This document shows positions 50,463 to 59,683 of a stretch of 64,000 bases of DNA, piece by piece. Each line of letters begins with the position of its first letter. Within the stretch, counting starts at the first letter, position 1. A program made the position numbers and the translations under genes. Source of the stretch: Cesiribacter sp. SM1 (lineage in GTDB: Bacteria; Bacteroidota; Bacteroidia; Cytophagales; Cyclobacteriaceae); assembly GCF_020178975.1 (NCBI RefSeq), contig NZ_JAHXBU010000046.1, forward strand, positions 62,001 through 126,000, written 5' to 3'. The notes under the pieces are model-generated. The model worked only from the letters and a program-made list of their open reading frames with translations. It did not search any database and had not been told where the DNA came from.

Positions 50463-52766
50463 GTGGAGAACAAATTGGAGTATTTAGCGCAACTCAATGC
50501 CCCCCAAAGGGAGGGTGTTATCAATACAGACGGCCCCTGCATGCTGATTGCCGGTGCCGGTTCGGGCAAAACAAGGGTACTTACCTACCGGATTGCCCAC
50601 CTGATCAAGGAAAAAGGAGTTGATCCGTTCAACATCCTTTCCCTTACCTTTACCAACAAGGCGGCCGCAGAAATGCGCGAACGTATTGAAAAGGTAATTG
50701 GTCCGGAGGCCCGCAACGTATGGATGGGGACCTTCCACAGCATATTTTCCAGAATACTACGGGCCGAAGCCAACAAGCTGGGCTACCCCAACAACTTTAC
50801 CATTTACGATACCGACGACAGCAAATCGCTGCTGAAATCAATCGTAAAGGAAAAGAACATGGATCCGCAGATATACAAGCCAAATGTATGTCTGAACCGT
50901 ATTTCGGGAGCTAAAAACCGCCTGATAGAGGTAAAGGATTACCTGGCAAACGCTATGTATGCCGAAGAGGATATGATGGCAGGCAAGCCCCGGATGGGAG
51001 AAGTGTACAAAGCCTATGCCGAGCGCTGTTTCAGAGCCGGAGCCATGGACTTCGATGACCTGCTGCTCAACACTGCCAAGCTGTTCCGCGATCATCCGGA
51101 TGTGCTGCACAAGTACCAGCACCGCTTCCGTTATGTGCTGGTAGACGAGTTTCAGGATACCAACGTGGTGCAGTACCTGATCACCAAAAAGCTGGCATCT
51201 GTAAACCGCAACATTTGTGTGGTAGGTGATGATGCCCAGAGTATCTATGCCTTTCGCGGCGCCGATATCCAGAACATCCTAAACTTCGAGAAAGATTTTC
51301 CCGACCTGAAGATCATTAAGCTGGAACAGAACTACCGCTCTACTCAGAACATTGTTAACTCGGCCAACGCTGTTATTGCCCAGAACCGCTCCCAGCTGAA
51401 GAAGAATGTCTGGACAGAAAATATAGAGGGTGAAAAGGTAGAGATTATCAAATCTGCCAGTGATAATGAAGAGGCCAAAGTGGTGGCCTCTACCATCTTT
51501 GAGCTGAAGCACAATAACAGGATGCAGAACACCGACTTTGCCATTCTGTACCGCACCAACAGCCAAAGCCGTTCGCTGGAGGAAGCCCTGCGGCGCATGA
51601 ACATCAAGTACCGCATCTATGGGGGCCTCTCCTTCTATCAGCGTAAAGAAATCAAAGACCTGCTCTCTTACCTGCGCTTTGTGGTAAACCAGCAGGACGA
51701 GCAGGCCTTTCGCCGCATCATTAACCTGCCCCGCCGCGGTATTGGCGACACCTCTGTAGACAAAATTGTGGTACAGGCCTACGAACATGGCATGGACCTC
51801 TGGGATGTGGTAGAAAATGCCAGCGAGTACCTGGGCGGCCGCGCTGCCGGAGCTGTTGAACAGTTTGCCACCCTTATCAAGCGTTTTAAGATAGAAGCCC
51901 AGCACCGCGATGCCTACGAGGTTGCCAGTACCATTGCCAAAGACAGCGGCCTGCTGCGCGAGCTTTATGAGGATAAAACCGTGGAGGGCCTGAACCGCTA
52001 CGAAAACGTTCAGGAATTGCTCAACGCCATCAAGGAGTTTACCGACAACCCCGAGGCCAGCGACAAAAGTCTGGGAGCTTTTCTGCAGGAGATTGCCCTG
52101 CTTACCGATGCCGATAATTCTAAAGATGCCGATCCGGATGTGGTGCAGATGATGACCATCCACTCCGCAAAAGGTCTTGAGTTCAGGGTGGTGTTTGTGG
52201 TAGGCATGGAAGAAGACCTGTTCCCCAGCCAGATGATGCTGAACAGCCGTGCCGACCTGGAAGAAGAACGCCGCCTGTTTTACGTAGCCATAACCCGTGC
52301 GCAGCACCGGCTGTACCTTAGCTATGCCCTAAGCCGCTACCGCTTTGGCAGGCTAAAGAGCTGCGAGCCCAGCCGTTTCCTGGAGGAGCTGAACCCTGAT
52401 TGCATCAAGATCAATAAAAAGTATGGAAGCCGCGATGCTGCCAGCCTGGGACCTAACCAGACCGGGGGCAGCAGCAATGGCGGAACTAATAATTTTGCCA
52501 AAACACTGGTAGAAGGCTTGCGGAAACAGCCTGTAAACCGCACAGCAACTGCTGCCCAGGTACACCGCCCCTCTGCAAACTTTGCTCCCAGTGACCCTGC
52601 GCTGCTGAAGGAAGGTATGCGGGTAGAACACCAGAAGTTTGGCTACGGCAAGGTGGAAGCTCTTGACATGAACGGCGCCAATAAAAAGGCAAAGATACAG
52701 TTTGAAATAAGCGGAGAAAAAACCCTGCTCTTAAGCTTTGCCAAGCTTAGGATTGTAGAGGAATAA
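50463..52766 (+). CDS. pcrA: UvrD/PcrA-family DNA helicase
   Basis: A 767-residue superfamily 1A 3'-5' helicase for repair and replication restart. Walker A is AGAGSGKT (residues 30-37), Walker B is LVDEFQDTN, motif III is VVGDDAQSIYAFRGAD, motif IV is LEQNYRST, motif V is TIHSAKGLEF and motif VI is VAITRAQHRLYLSYA. The C-terminal Tudor-like tail (EGMRVEHQKFGYGKVEAL) is typical of PcrA. The start is GTG at 50463. A strong bidirectional terminator lies after the stop. Confidence 0.94.
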   Translation: MENKLEYLAQLNAPQREGVINTDGPCMLIAGAGSGKTRVLTYRIAHLIKEKGVDPFNILSLTFTNKAAAEMRERIEKVIGPEARNVWMGTFHSIFSRILRAEANKLGYPNNFTIYDTDDSKSLLKSIVKEKNMDPQIYKPNVCLNRISGAKNRLIEVKDYLANAMYAEEDMMAGKPRMGEVYKAYAERCFRAGAMDFDDLLLNTAKLFRDHPDVLHKYQHRFRYVLVDEFQDTNVVQYLITKKLASVNRNICVVGDDAQSIYAFRGADIQNILNFEKDFPDLKIIKLEQNYRSTQNIVNSANAVIAQNRSQLKKNVWTENIEGEKVEIIKSASDNEEAKVVASTIFELKHNNRMQNTDFAILYRTNSQSRSLEEALRRMNIKYRIYGGLSFYQRKEIKDLLSYLRFVVNQQDEQAFRRIINLPRRGIGDTSVDKIVVQAYEHGMDLWDVVENASEYLGGRAAGAVEQFATLIKRFKIEAQHRDAYEVASTIAKDSGLLRELYEDKTVEGLNRYENVQELLNAIKEFTDNPEASDKSLGAFLQEIALLTDADNSKDADPDVVQMMTIHSAKGLEFRVVFVVGMEEDLFPSQMMLNSRADLEEERRLFYVAITRAQHRLYLSYALSRYRFGRLKSCEPSRFLEELNPDCIKINKKYGSRDAASLGPNQTGGSSNGGTNNFAKTLVEGLRKQPVNRTATAAQVHRPSANFAPSDPALLKEGMRVEHQKFGYGKVEALDMNGANKKAKIQFEISGEKTLLLSFAKLRIVEE

Positions 52767-52791
52767 TCACCTTGTTCTAGCTTATAGCGAT

Positions 52792-52843
52792 AAAACAGAG
52801 AAAGGCCAGCGAAGTAATTCACTGGCCTTTCTCTGTTTTGTTT
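52792..52843. terminator. Bidirectional terminator, 18-bp perfect stem
   Basis: 52792-52809 pairs with 52822-52839 over 18 bases with a 12-base loop; A run on the left and T run on the right. It serves the helicase (+) and the convergent DUF4136 gene (-, stop at 52858). Confidence 0.9.
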
Positions 52844-52857
52844 TATCCCTGATTGGA

Positions 52858-53448
52858 TTACTCCTGCGGTGGTACCGGATATTCCTCGAAGATATTGTCT
52901 ACATAGGAGCCTATGGAGCTCTGCAGGGCAAGGGGGTCCACTGAAGTTGGCGACCAACCACGCCAGATGATCTCTTTAGTAGAGGTATCGATGATATCTA
53001 CCACAAAGCTCCCCTGGGAATATTCTACTTCGCGGATGTAAGACCCCCGCACCCGGTCAATCAGGTAGTACCTGGCGTAATAATATTCTTCTAGCGTAAT
53101 GGGCGCCAGTAAATCGGGCCTGTAGTAATCGTAGCTTGAATAGATAGGTGTTCGTTCTATGGCGGTGGCTTCCTGGTAAAACGACCTGAACAAGACCAGC
53201 AGATCAGGATTCTCCCGATCCAGGCGATAGCCCCGGGCCTGCATTTCCTGATTGACTTCCTGGATCACGGTTTCATCGAAGGCTACCCTGTAGCCTGCAG
53301 TATCGCCGCTGGGCAGATAAGCATAGGTAGCATAGCTGCTCAAATCTACACCTGGCACTTTTGCAGTGTTAACCCCCGGTGTTCTTGAACAGGTTGCCGC
53401 CAGCAGCCCAATCATCAAAACAAGAAAAAAGGTGCTTCTTAGAATCAT
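52858..53448 (-). CDS. DUF4136 lipoprotein (copy 1)
   Basis: A 196-residue outer-membrane-type lipoprotein; lipobox LLAATC lipidates C20. The DUF4136 domain (about 34-185) contains SSYATYAYLPSGD, INQEMQARGYRLDRENPDLLV-type and EYSQGSFVVDIIDTSTKEIIWRGW blocks. Function unknown. It lies 127 bases downstream of a paralogue (53576-54157) in the same direction. Confidence 0.85.
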   Translation of the reverse strand: MILRSTFFLVLMIGLLAATCSRTPGVNTAKVPGVDLSSYATYAYLPSGDTAGYRVAFDETVIQEVNQEMQARGYRLDRENPDLLVLFRSFYQEATAIERTPIYSSYDYYRPDLLAPITLEEYYYARYYLIDRVRGSYIREVEYSQGSFVVDIIDTSTKEIIWRGWSPTSVDPLALQSSIGSYVDNIFEEYPVPPQE

Positions 53449-53575
53449 TGTACCTACCTGTATGCACTAACCCAACTGCATCTGCCGAACTGCTGATACC
53501 GGTAAAGCAGAATACCGGCGCCTCTGCAGGTAACTAACGCCAATGCAGAAGAAATCAATAAAAGGAGTTAACTCA

Positions 53576-54157
53576 CTAGCCCCGGGGCTCTACCGGATAC
53601 TCTTCAAAAATATTATCAACATAGGAACGGATAGAACTCTCCAGCTCCATGGGATCTACCGGGGTACTCGACCAGCCTCTCCAGATGATCTGTCCGGTTT
53701 CCCTGTTGATTACATCCACCACAAAAGTACCCTCGGTGTACTCCACTTCCTGTATGCCATAGCCGGTAAAGGTAGGGTAATTGGCATAGCCAGGATAGTA
53801 ATAGGTACCTAAAGTAGCCGGGCTGCGGAAGCCGGCACCATAATAAGGATATGTTGTTGCAACCGGTGTTCTTCTTAATTCCTCCTCCTGCTCGTACATA
53901 GATTTGACCAGAACCAGCAGATCGGGATTCTCACGGTCAAGGCGGTAACCCCGCGCCTGCATTTCCTCGTTAACTTCGCGTATTACGGTTTCATCAAACA
54001 CTACCCTGCTGGAAGCAGTATCGCCGCTTGGCAGATAGGCATAGGTCTGAAAATTAGTGAAGTCAACATCAGCTGCCTCATCTGTGCGTACCGATGGACT
54101 GCAGGCAGCCAGTGCCAGTAGAATAAATGCAACAAATCCAGAAAAATACTTCATCAC
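53576..54157 (-). CDS. DUF4136 lipoprotein (copy 2)
   Basis: A 193-residue lipoprotein with lipobox LALAAC (C19). It is paralogous to copy 1: NFQTYAYLPSGDTASSRVVFDET, REVNEEMQARGYRLDRENPDLLV and VDVINRETGQIIWRGWSSTPVDP are nearly the same, while the middle (about residues 90-130) diverges and is Tyr/Gly-rich (YPYYGAGF, YYYPGYANYP). It arose by tandem duplication. Role unknown. Confidence 0.85.
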   Translation of the reverse strand: MMKYFSGFVAFILLALAACSPSVRTDEAADVDFTNFQTYAYLPSGDTASSRVVFDETVIREVNEEMQARGYRLDRENPDLLVLVKSMYEQEEELRRTPVATTYPYYGAGFRSPATLGTYYYPGYANYPTFTGYGIQEVEYTEGTFVVDVINRETGQIIWRGWSSTPVDPMELESSIRSYVDNIFEEYPVEPRG

Positions 54158-54403
54158 TTTTAGCTTAAAGAACTAACTTCGCCTGTTTATTTGTATTATT
54201 TTGTACTGGGCAGGCACTTCCCATCAGTTTCTACAATCCTGTAGCACATAAATTGTTCTTAAATATTAAGAAACTTATTTTGACGTACGCATCAGGTATA
54301 GGCTGCCTCCTTTTTACATTAGAAAACCTTTCTTTACCTTAGTAGCGGGTTGCAACAGGTTTTAGAAACCAAACAACCTTGCTGAAAACTGATTATCTAT
54401 TTT

Positions 54404-55057
54404 ATGATCGAAGCTGTAAAACAATTAAGCTATAATGCCAAGCGCCCCAATATCATCCTGAAGGATTATGGCCGCAACATCCAGAAAATGGTGGAGTGGA
54501 TTAAGGGGATCGAAGACCGTCATCAGCGCACCCGTTATGCATATACCCTGGTGGAAATGATGAAGCAGATCAACCCCATCATGAAGGAGTCTGAAGAGTA
54601 TAACCAAAAGGTTTGGGATGATCTTTTTATTGTTGCAGGATTTGACCTGGACATTGACAGTCCGTACCCTAAACCTGCCCCTGAAAACATTGGCCGTAAG
54701 CCCCGCCTGCTGGAGTACTCCACTAATAAGATCAGGATTCGCCACTATGGCAAAAACATAGAAGTGCTTATCGATAAAGCCATAGAGCTGGAAGACGAAG
54801 CCGAACAGGAAAATGCGGTGGTAACTATTGCCCGCCTGATGAAGAGTTTCCACTACATCTGGAACAAAGAAACAGTTGACGATGCACTGGTACTGAATAA
54901 CATTGACCAGCTTAGCCGCGGTAAACTTAAGGCCCTTACAGACCGCTTGAAAGAAGAAGGCATGCCACAGCAAAACCAGCGCCGCAGCAATGGCGGCAAT
55001 GGCAGCAAACACAGTGGCGGAGGTAGAAAGAATTTTTCCAATAAAAGACGCAAGTAA
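54404..55057 (+). CDS. DUF4290 family protein
   Basis: A 217-residue Bacteroidota protein with a helical N-terminal domain (about residues 1-190; LSYNAKRPNIILKDYGRNIQKMVEWI, LDIDSPYPKPAPENIGRKPRLLEYS) and a basic, Gly/Asn/Ser-rich tail (about 190-217, ending GGGRKNFSNKRRK). It lies 3 bases before murA. The pair DUF4290-murA is a conserved neighbourhood in the phylum, which suggests a link to cell-wall synthesis, but no function is established to my knowledge. Confidence 0.88.
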   Translation: MIEAVKQLSYNAKRPNIILKDYGRNIQKMVEWIKGIEDRHQRTRYAYTLVEMMKQINPIMKESEEYNQKVWDDLFIVAGFDLDIDSPYPKPAPENIGRKPRLLEYSTNKIRIRHYGKNIEVLIDKAIELEDEAEQENAVVTIARLMKSFHYIWNKETVDDALVLNNIDQLSRGKLKALTDRLKEEGMPQQNQRRSNGGNGSKHSGGGRKNFSNKRRK

Positions 55058-55060
55058 AGA

Positions 55061-56377
55061 ATGTCTGCACTACGAGTTGTAGGGGGGCAGCGCCTAAGTG
55101 GCGAAATAGTACCCCAGGGAGCTAAAAACGAAGCACTGCAAATCCTTTGTGCTGTGCTGCTTACCGAAGAGCCGGTAACCATTCATAAAATTCCCGATAT
55201 TGTTGATGTAAACAAGCTGATTGAGCTTTTGGGCGACATGGGCGTGCAGGTAGAACGGCTTGGAGCCGAGTCTTACCGTTTTACGGCCAAAAGTGTAAAC
55301 CTGGAGTACCTGGAGTCTCCGGAATACCGCAAGAAAGCAGCTTCACTCCGTGGCTCCATTATGGTGCTCGGGCCGCTTTTAGCCCGTTTCGGCAAAAGCC
55401 GCATACCAAAGCCGGGGGGCGATAAAATTGGCCGCCGCCGCCTCGATACCCACTTCCTGGGTTTCCAGAGCCTGGGCGCCAAGTTCAATTACGAGGCCGA
55501 CAGCCAGTTTTATAACATTGATGCCAGCAACCTTAAGGGCACCTATATGCTGCTCGATGAGGCCTCAGTAACCGGTACTGCCAACGTAATTATGGCAGCC
55601 GTGCTGGCACAGGGTAAAACCACCCTCTACAATGCTGCCTGCGAACCATACATTCAGCAGCTTTGCGCCATGCTTAACCGCATGGGTGCAAAAATCAGCG
55701 GTATTGGCTCTAACCTGCTGTACATAGAGGGCGTTGAGCGCCTGGGAGGTACCGAGCATACCATGCTGCCCGATATGATCGAGATTGGTAGCTTTATTGG
55801 TATGGCCGCCATGACCGGTTCAGAGATTACCATCAAAGATGTACGGATAGATATGCTGGGCATGATCCCGGATGTATTCCGTCGCCTGGGCATACAGCTG
55901 GAGATTCGCGGTGACGATATTTATGTGCCCGCACAGGAGCACTACCAGATCGATACCTTTATTGACGGCTCTATTATGACGATTGCCGATGCCCCCTGGC
56001 CCGGCTTTACGCCAGACCTGCTCTCCATTGTGCTGGTTACTGCCACACAAGCCAAAGGCACGGTGCTCATACACCAGAAAATGTTCGAAAGCCGCCTGTT
56101 CTTTGTAGATAAGCTCATGGATATGGGTGCGCAGATTATCCTTTGCGACCCGCACCGCGCTACCGTAATAGGCCTGGACCGAAAGTATACGCTTAAAGGC
56201 ATTAAAATGACCTCTCCTGATATACGTGCCGGCGTTGCCCTGCTTATTGCAGCCCTATCGGCCAAGGGAGAAAGCATTATTTATGCTGCAGACCAGATTG
56301 ACCGTGGCTACTCACACATTGTGGAGCGCCTGCAAAAACTGGGTGCCAAGCTTGAGCGCATCGATGCAGATGCATAA
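55061..56377 (+). CDS. murA: UDP-N-acetylglucosamine 1-carboxyvinyltransferase (MurA), Asp active site
   Basis: A 438-residue EPSP-synthase-fold enzyme catalysing the first committed step of peptidoglycan synthesis. The N-terminal RLSGEIVPQGAKNEALQIL block holds the catalytic Lys-Asn pair. The loop that carries the active-site cysteine in E. coli MurA (PGGC) reads PGGDKIGRRRLDTHF here, with D121. Enzymes with Asp at this position are known to be insensitive to fosfomycin, which alkylates the Cys. The rest of the fold is intact. A terminator follows. Confidence 0.95.
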   Translation: MSALRVVGGQRLSGEIVPQGAKNEALQILCAVLLTEEPVTIHKIPDIVDVNKLIELLGDMGVQVERLGAESYRFTAKSVNLEYLESPEYRKKAASLRGSIMVLGPLLARFGKSRIPKPGGDKIGRRRLDTHFLGFQSLGAKFNYEADSQFYNIDASNLKGTYMLLDEASVTGTANVIMAAVLAQGKTTLYNAACEPYIQQLCAMLNRMGAKISGIGSNLLYIEGVERLGGTEHTMLPDMIEIGSFIGMAAMTGSEITIKDVRIDMLGMIPDVFRRLGIQLEIRGDDIYVPAQEHYQIDTFIDGSIMTIADAPWPGFTPDLLSIVLVTATQAKGTVLIHQKMFESRLFFVDKLMDMGAQIILCDPHRATVIGLDRKYTLKGIKMTSPDIRAGVALLIAALSAKGESIIYAADQIDRGYSHIVERLQKLGAKLERIDADA

Positions 56378-56422
56378 GTTTTGCACAACAAAGCTTTCAA
56401 ATGATTTTACGCTTTGCATAAC

Positions 56423-56446
56423 AACCGGCCCCAGGGCCGGTTTTTT
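56423..56446 (+). terminator. Rho-independent terminator after murA
   Basis: AACCGGCCC pairs with GGGCCGGTT, with a T run following. It begins 46 bases after the murA stop. Confidence 0.88.
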
Positions 56447-56488
56447 GTTTAAACAGCTGTCTAATTAGAATAACAAGCATACCAGCCA

Positions 56489-57010
56489 ATGAAAGAAACA
56501 GATCCTTTTTCATTTGATGGAGAAATGGTAATATGGGGTTTAGCCAGTGCCTCGCTGGTTTTTATACTTGTTATTGGGCTTACCCGTCTGTTTGGTCTTA
56601 GAAGCTTTGCCCGTTTAAGTACTTTCGACTTTGCCTTTACACTGGCCAAAGGTGCACTTATTGCAAGCATTGCCCTGAATGACGACATAGGCTTTTTTGA
56701 GGGTGCCGTTGCCCTGCTCACCATCTACCTCTTTGAATGGGCAACGGCTTCACTGCGCAACCGCTTTGAGCTGGTAAACAAACTGGTGAGCAACAAGCCG
56801 GTATTGCTCATGTATAAGGGAGAATACCTGATGAAAAACATCAATTCAACACGGGTAAGCCTCGATGATATTCATTTTGCCATGCGGCAGGCCAATGTTC
56901 AGCAGTTTGGCGAGGTAAAGGCAGTAATTGCAGAGCCAACCGGCCAGATAAGTGTCCTGACAGGCGAGCCTGCAACTGTAGAAAAGTTATTGGAGGGTGT
57001 AGTTCGCTAA
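56489..57010 (+). CDS. DUF421 (YetF-type) membrane protein
   Basis: A 173-residue protein with two or three N-terminal membrane segments (about residues 14-34, 45-65 and 68-88) followed by a cytosolic alpha/beta domain (about 95-170; SNKPVLLMYKGEYLMKNINSTRVSLDDI, MRQANVQQFGEVKAVIAEPTGQISVL). The layout and motifs fit the DUF421/YetF family, whose role is not defined. It is somewhat shorter than typical members. Confidence 0.87.
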   Translation: MKETDPFSFDGEMVIWGLASASLVFILVIGLTRLFGLRSFARLSTFDFAFTLAKGALIASIALNDDIGFFEGAVALLTIYLFEWATASLRNRFELVNKLVSNKPVLLMYKGEYLMKNINSTRVSLDDIHFAMRQANVQQFGEVKAVIAEPTGQISVLTGEPATVEKLLEGVVR

Positions 57011-57035
57011 GCGAAATCAGGCCGGCGGCTGTTCA

Positions 57036-57422
57036 TCAGCTGATGGTTCCGGTATTGGAGCGCCTGGCTTTAAGATCCAGCACAAACCAGATCAGGTGCG
57101 CAATAAGGAAAATGATGACCCCATAAAGGGTAGTTATAGAAGAAACCTTTATTCCACCAGCTAGCATTTGCTGCGAAATCCCTCCTTCCATCTGCGATAT
57201 ATACTTCATTGCCTCATACAAGCCTAACAGTTGCCCAAATACGCCTATCACAAGGGCCAGCATACCAAAGAACCTGATGTAGTATAAAGTAGCGGGATTG
57301 TATGCGGCACTTTTACCATACACCTGGGAGATGCCCCTGGCTGCAAAGTAAAACATAACCAATGCCATGATTGTAATAAGGCTCATAAATTCCCATCCAC
57401 CTTCAATAAAGAGATTAAACAT
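57036..57422 (-). CDS. Small MotA/TolQ/ExbB-like membrane protein
   Basis: A 128-residue protein with three membrane segments (about residues 12-32, 50-75 and 95-115). The middle and last segments have the pattern of the ExbB/TolQ core (FGMLALVIGVFGQLLGLYEAM; GGIKVSSITTLYGVIIFLIAHLI). The long cytoplasmic loop of full ExbB is absent, so it is a minimal or truncated relative. No ExbD partner is adjacent. It is divergent from the LytS kinase gene and may be controlled by it. Confidence 0.7.
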   Translation of the reverse strand: MFNLFIEGGWEFMSLITIMALVMFYFAARGISQVYGKSAAYNPATLYYIRFFGMLALVIGVFGQLLGLYEAMKYISQMEGGISQQMLAGGIKVSSITTLYGVIIFLIAHLIWFVLDLKARRSNTGTIS

Positions 57423-57506
57423 GTTGATAATAGGTTAGTGAAACATTCTTTCACAACTATACGAAAGCCCTTCTAACAATCTTCAGCATGTCGGCCAAGA
57501 GCAACA

Positions 57507-57595
57507 AAAAGTCGATAGATCACCAGCATGGGAGGATGGACTTAAATCCGGGAGATTGCAAACCACCGTCGATAAAGGGCAGCCTATCGACTTTT
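57507..57595. promoter_or_regulatory. GTCGATA repeat and inverted-repeat region before the LytS gene
   Basis: GTCGATA occurs at 57511-57517 and 57568-57574, and its complement TATCGAC at 57585-57591. The outer pair is embedded in a 12-bp perfect inverted repeat (AAAAGTCGATAG at 57507-57518, complement at 57584-57595). The two GTCGATA copies would compete for the same partner if transcribed, and as DNA they could be direct/inverted regulator sites. They lie between the divergent ExbB-like and LytS genes. Confidence 0.5.
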
Positions 57596-57645
57596 GATGA
57601 ATATAAGCTTAAAATTTCGCAAATTAGGAGTAGAACCTATCCTGA

Positions 57646-58782
57646 ATGCCGCAGAAAGCTCTACATCAACTGATAAGCACTCCTGGTGGCAAGCTCCTGC
57701 GCGGCAGGCAGCTTGCCCCGCGGCTGCTGCTACACCTCCTTTTCTGGTGTGTAGCGGCGGCATTTCTGCTTTATTTTTTCGGACACTATACCGATAACTA
57801 CCGCTACACCTCCATATTCGTTTGCCTGCTGATGCCCATTGCCATTGGCACCACTTACCTCATCAATTACTTCCTGATACCAACATACCTGCTTCAGAAG
57901 CGCTACCTGCGTTTTGCCTGGTATTTTATATTTGCCCTGATCATCTCTATATGGGGCGAAATGCTGGTGGTAATGTGGGCACTCATAGTTCTGGCCGACT
58001 ACCAGTACAGCAATATGGCGCCCCTCACCGCAGACATATTCTTTCTGGGTGTAGCACTCTACTTTGTCGTATTGTTCAGCACTTCTGTTAAACTCTTACA
58101 ATACTGGTACCAGGGCCAGCAACACATCAGCGAGCTGCGCAGCAAGCAGCTGGAGTCGGCCCTGAAGCTGCGGGAAGCTGAGCTGCAGTTGCTCAAGGGC
58201 CAGATCCATCCTCATTTCCTGTTCAACACATTAAACAACCTGTATGGGCTGGCGCTGGAAAAATCAGGCCTGATGCCGGATGCCATCCTGCGCCTGTCGG
58301 GACTGCTGGATGCCCTGCTCTACCGCAGCCAGGACCAGCTGGTGCCTTTAACTACAGAACTAAAGCTGATAGAAGATTACGTAAGCCTGGAAAAGCTGCG
58401 TTTTGAAGACAGGCTGCAACTGGAGTGGCAGGTACAGGGCCCTGTGGATGCTTATGCCATTGCCCCTTTCCTGCTCTTTCCCTTCATTGAAAATGCTTTC
58501 AAGCACGGCTTCTCCGAAAACACCGGGCAGCTAGAGCTGCAGGTGGAGGCCCGGGTAGATAAAGGACAGCTCTGTTTCAAAGCCAGCAATTCTGTTGTAC
58601 CTGCTGCAGTTCCGGCAAATGCTTCTCCCGCAGGTGGCATTGGATTGCAGAATGTGCAGCGACGGCTGGAGCTGCAGTATCCTCAAAAGCACCGCTTACA
58701 CATTCAGCAGCGGGCAACCAGCTACCAGGTAGAGCTGCTGCTATCTTTAGAAACGCTAAATACCGAAGCCTATGCAAGCTGA
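57646..58782 (+). CDS. LytS/YpdA-type sensor histidine kinase
   Basis: A 378-residue kinase with an N-terminal domain of about four membrane helices (about residues 25-160), a short coil and a His_kinase domain. The phospho-acceptor is H190 in QIHPHFLFNTLNNLY, then VPLTTELKLIEDYVSLEKLRFEDRL and an HATPase part with FIENAFKHGF (N box) and GGIGLQNVQRRL. It overlaps the downstream LytTR regulator by 11 bases, so the two form one signalling unit. The signal is unknown. Confidence 0.92.
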   Translation: MPQKALHQLISTPGGKLLRGRQLAPRLLLHLLFWCVAAAFLLYFFGHYTDNYRYTSIFVCLLMPIAIGTTYLINYFLIPTYLLQKRYLRFAWYFIFALIISIWGEMLVVMWALIVLADYQYSNMAPLTADIFFLGVALYFVVLFSTSVKLLQYWYQGQQHISELRSKQLESALKLREAELQLLKGQIHPHFLFNTLNNLYGLALEKSGLMPDAILRLSGLLDALLYRSQDQLVPLTTELKLIEDYVSLEKLRFEDRLQLEWQVQGPVDAYAIAPFLLFPFIENAFKHGFSENTGQLELQVEARVDKGQLCFKASNSVVPAAVPANASPAGGIGLQNVQRRLELQYPQKHRLHIQQRATSYQVELLLSLETLNTEAYAS

Positions 58783-59479
58783 ACCCACCATACAATGCCT
58801 GCTGGTAGATGACGAGCCCATTGCCCGCAGGGTAATAAAGAGCCACCTTTCGAAAGTTGATGGCTTTTCCGTTGCCGGAGAATGTGGCAGTGCAGTGGAA
58901 TGTTTCAGCTTGCTGCAGCGGCTGCAGCCCCACCTCCTGTTCCTGGATATACAGATGCCCCAGCTTAACGGACTGGTTTTCTTAAGGTCGCTCCGGCAGC
59001 AGCCTAAGGTAATCCTGGTATCGGCACACCGGGAGTATGCCCTGGAGGGCTTTGAGCTAGATGTGGTGGATTACCTGCTGAAGCCTGTATCGTTTGAGCG
59101 TTTTCTGATGGCCCTGGACAAATTCCGTCAGCGAGTAAGCCTCCCGGGCATAAAAGAAGATGAACCAACAACACCGGAGCATCTCTTCATCAGGGCAGAC
59201 CGCAAAACGGTAAAGCTGGTACTGGAAGAGGTGCGTTACATAGAGAGCATGAGCGATTATTTGAAGATACACACCCGCGAGGGTATGCTCCTGACCAAAG
59301 AAAAGATCAGCAATATTGAGCAAAAACTCCCCTCCCACTTCTTACGGATACACCGTTCATTCATCCTCAACACACAACATCTGCAGGCCTTTACGCACGA
59401 TACTGTAGAAGTAGCCGGCAAACAGCTCCCCATCAGCCGCAGCTTCCGGCAGGAGGTACTGGATAAGTTAAACCCATGA
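58772..59479 (+). CDS. LytTR-family response regulator
   Basis: A 235-residue regulator. The receiver domain (about 5-120) has the acidic pocket D13-D14 and phospho-acceptor D59 in LFLDIQMPQLNGL, with the conserved K near 105. The LytTR DNA-binding domain covers about 138-235 (FIRADRKTVKLVLEEVRYIESMSDYLKIH, LPSHFLRIHRSFILN). It pairs with the overlapping LytS-type kinase. GTCGATA-type repeats upstream of the kinase gene are candidate binding sites for autoregulation. Confidence 0.94.
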   Translation: MQAEPTIQCLLVDDEPIARRVIKSHLSKVDGFSVAGECGSAVECFSLLQRLQPHLLFLDIQMPQLNGLVFLRSLRQQPKVILVSAHREYALEGFELDVVDYLLKPVSFERFLMALDKFRQRVSLPGIKEDEPTTPEHLFIRADRKTVKLVLEEVRYIESMSDYLKIHTREGMLLTKEKISNIEQKLPSHFLRIHRSFILNTQHLQAFTHDTVEVAGKQLPISRSFRQEVLDKLNP

Positions 59480-59683
59480 GTGCATGCAGGAGCAGCCTCA
59501 CCTTTATCATCAGAAAGGGATCTATGAAGCTTTGAGCAACTAAGGGCCGAGTTTGACCTTTTGCTGTAAAAGAAAAATTACATTCAGCCAACAAAACATG
59601 CCCTGCCGTTGTATTTAACTAGCTGACCAACAGCAGCAGCTTTTTTTCATATTCTCAACACTTTACCTTTTACCCTAAACACC

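Noticed and set aside
51279-52307. 342-residue open frame on the minus strand
   Set aside because: Antisense to the pcrA helicase, which has all its motifs; shadow frame.
57488-57673. 61-residue frame before the LytS gene
   Set aside because: Overlaps the kinase start, has no recognisable motif, and covers the inverted-repeat region; probably non-coding leader.
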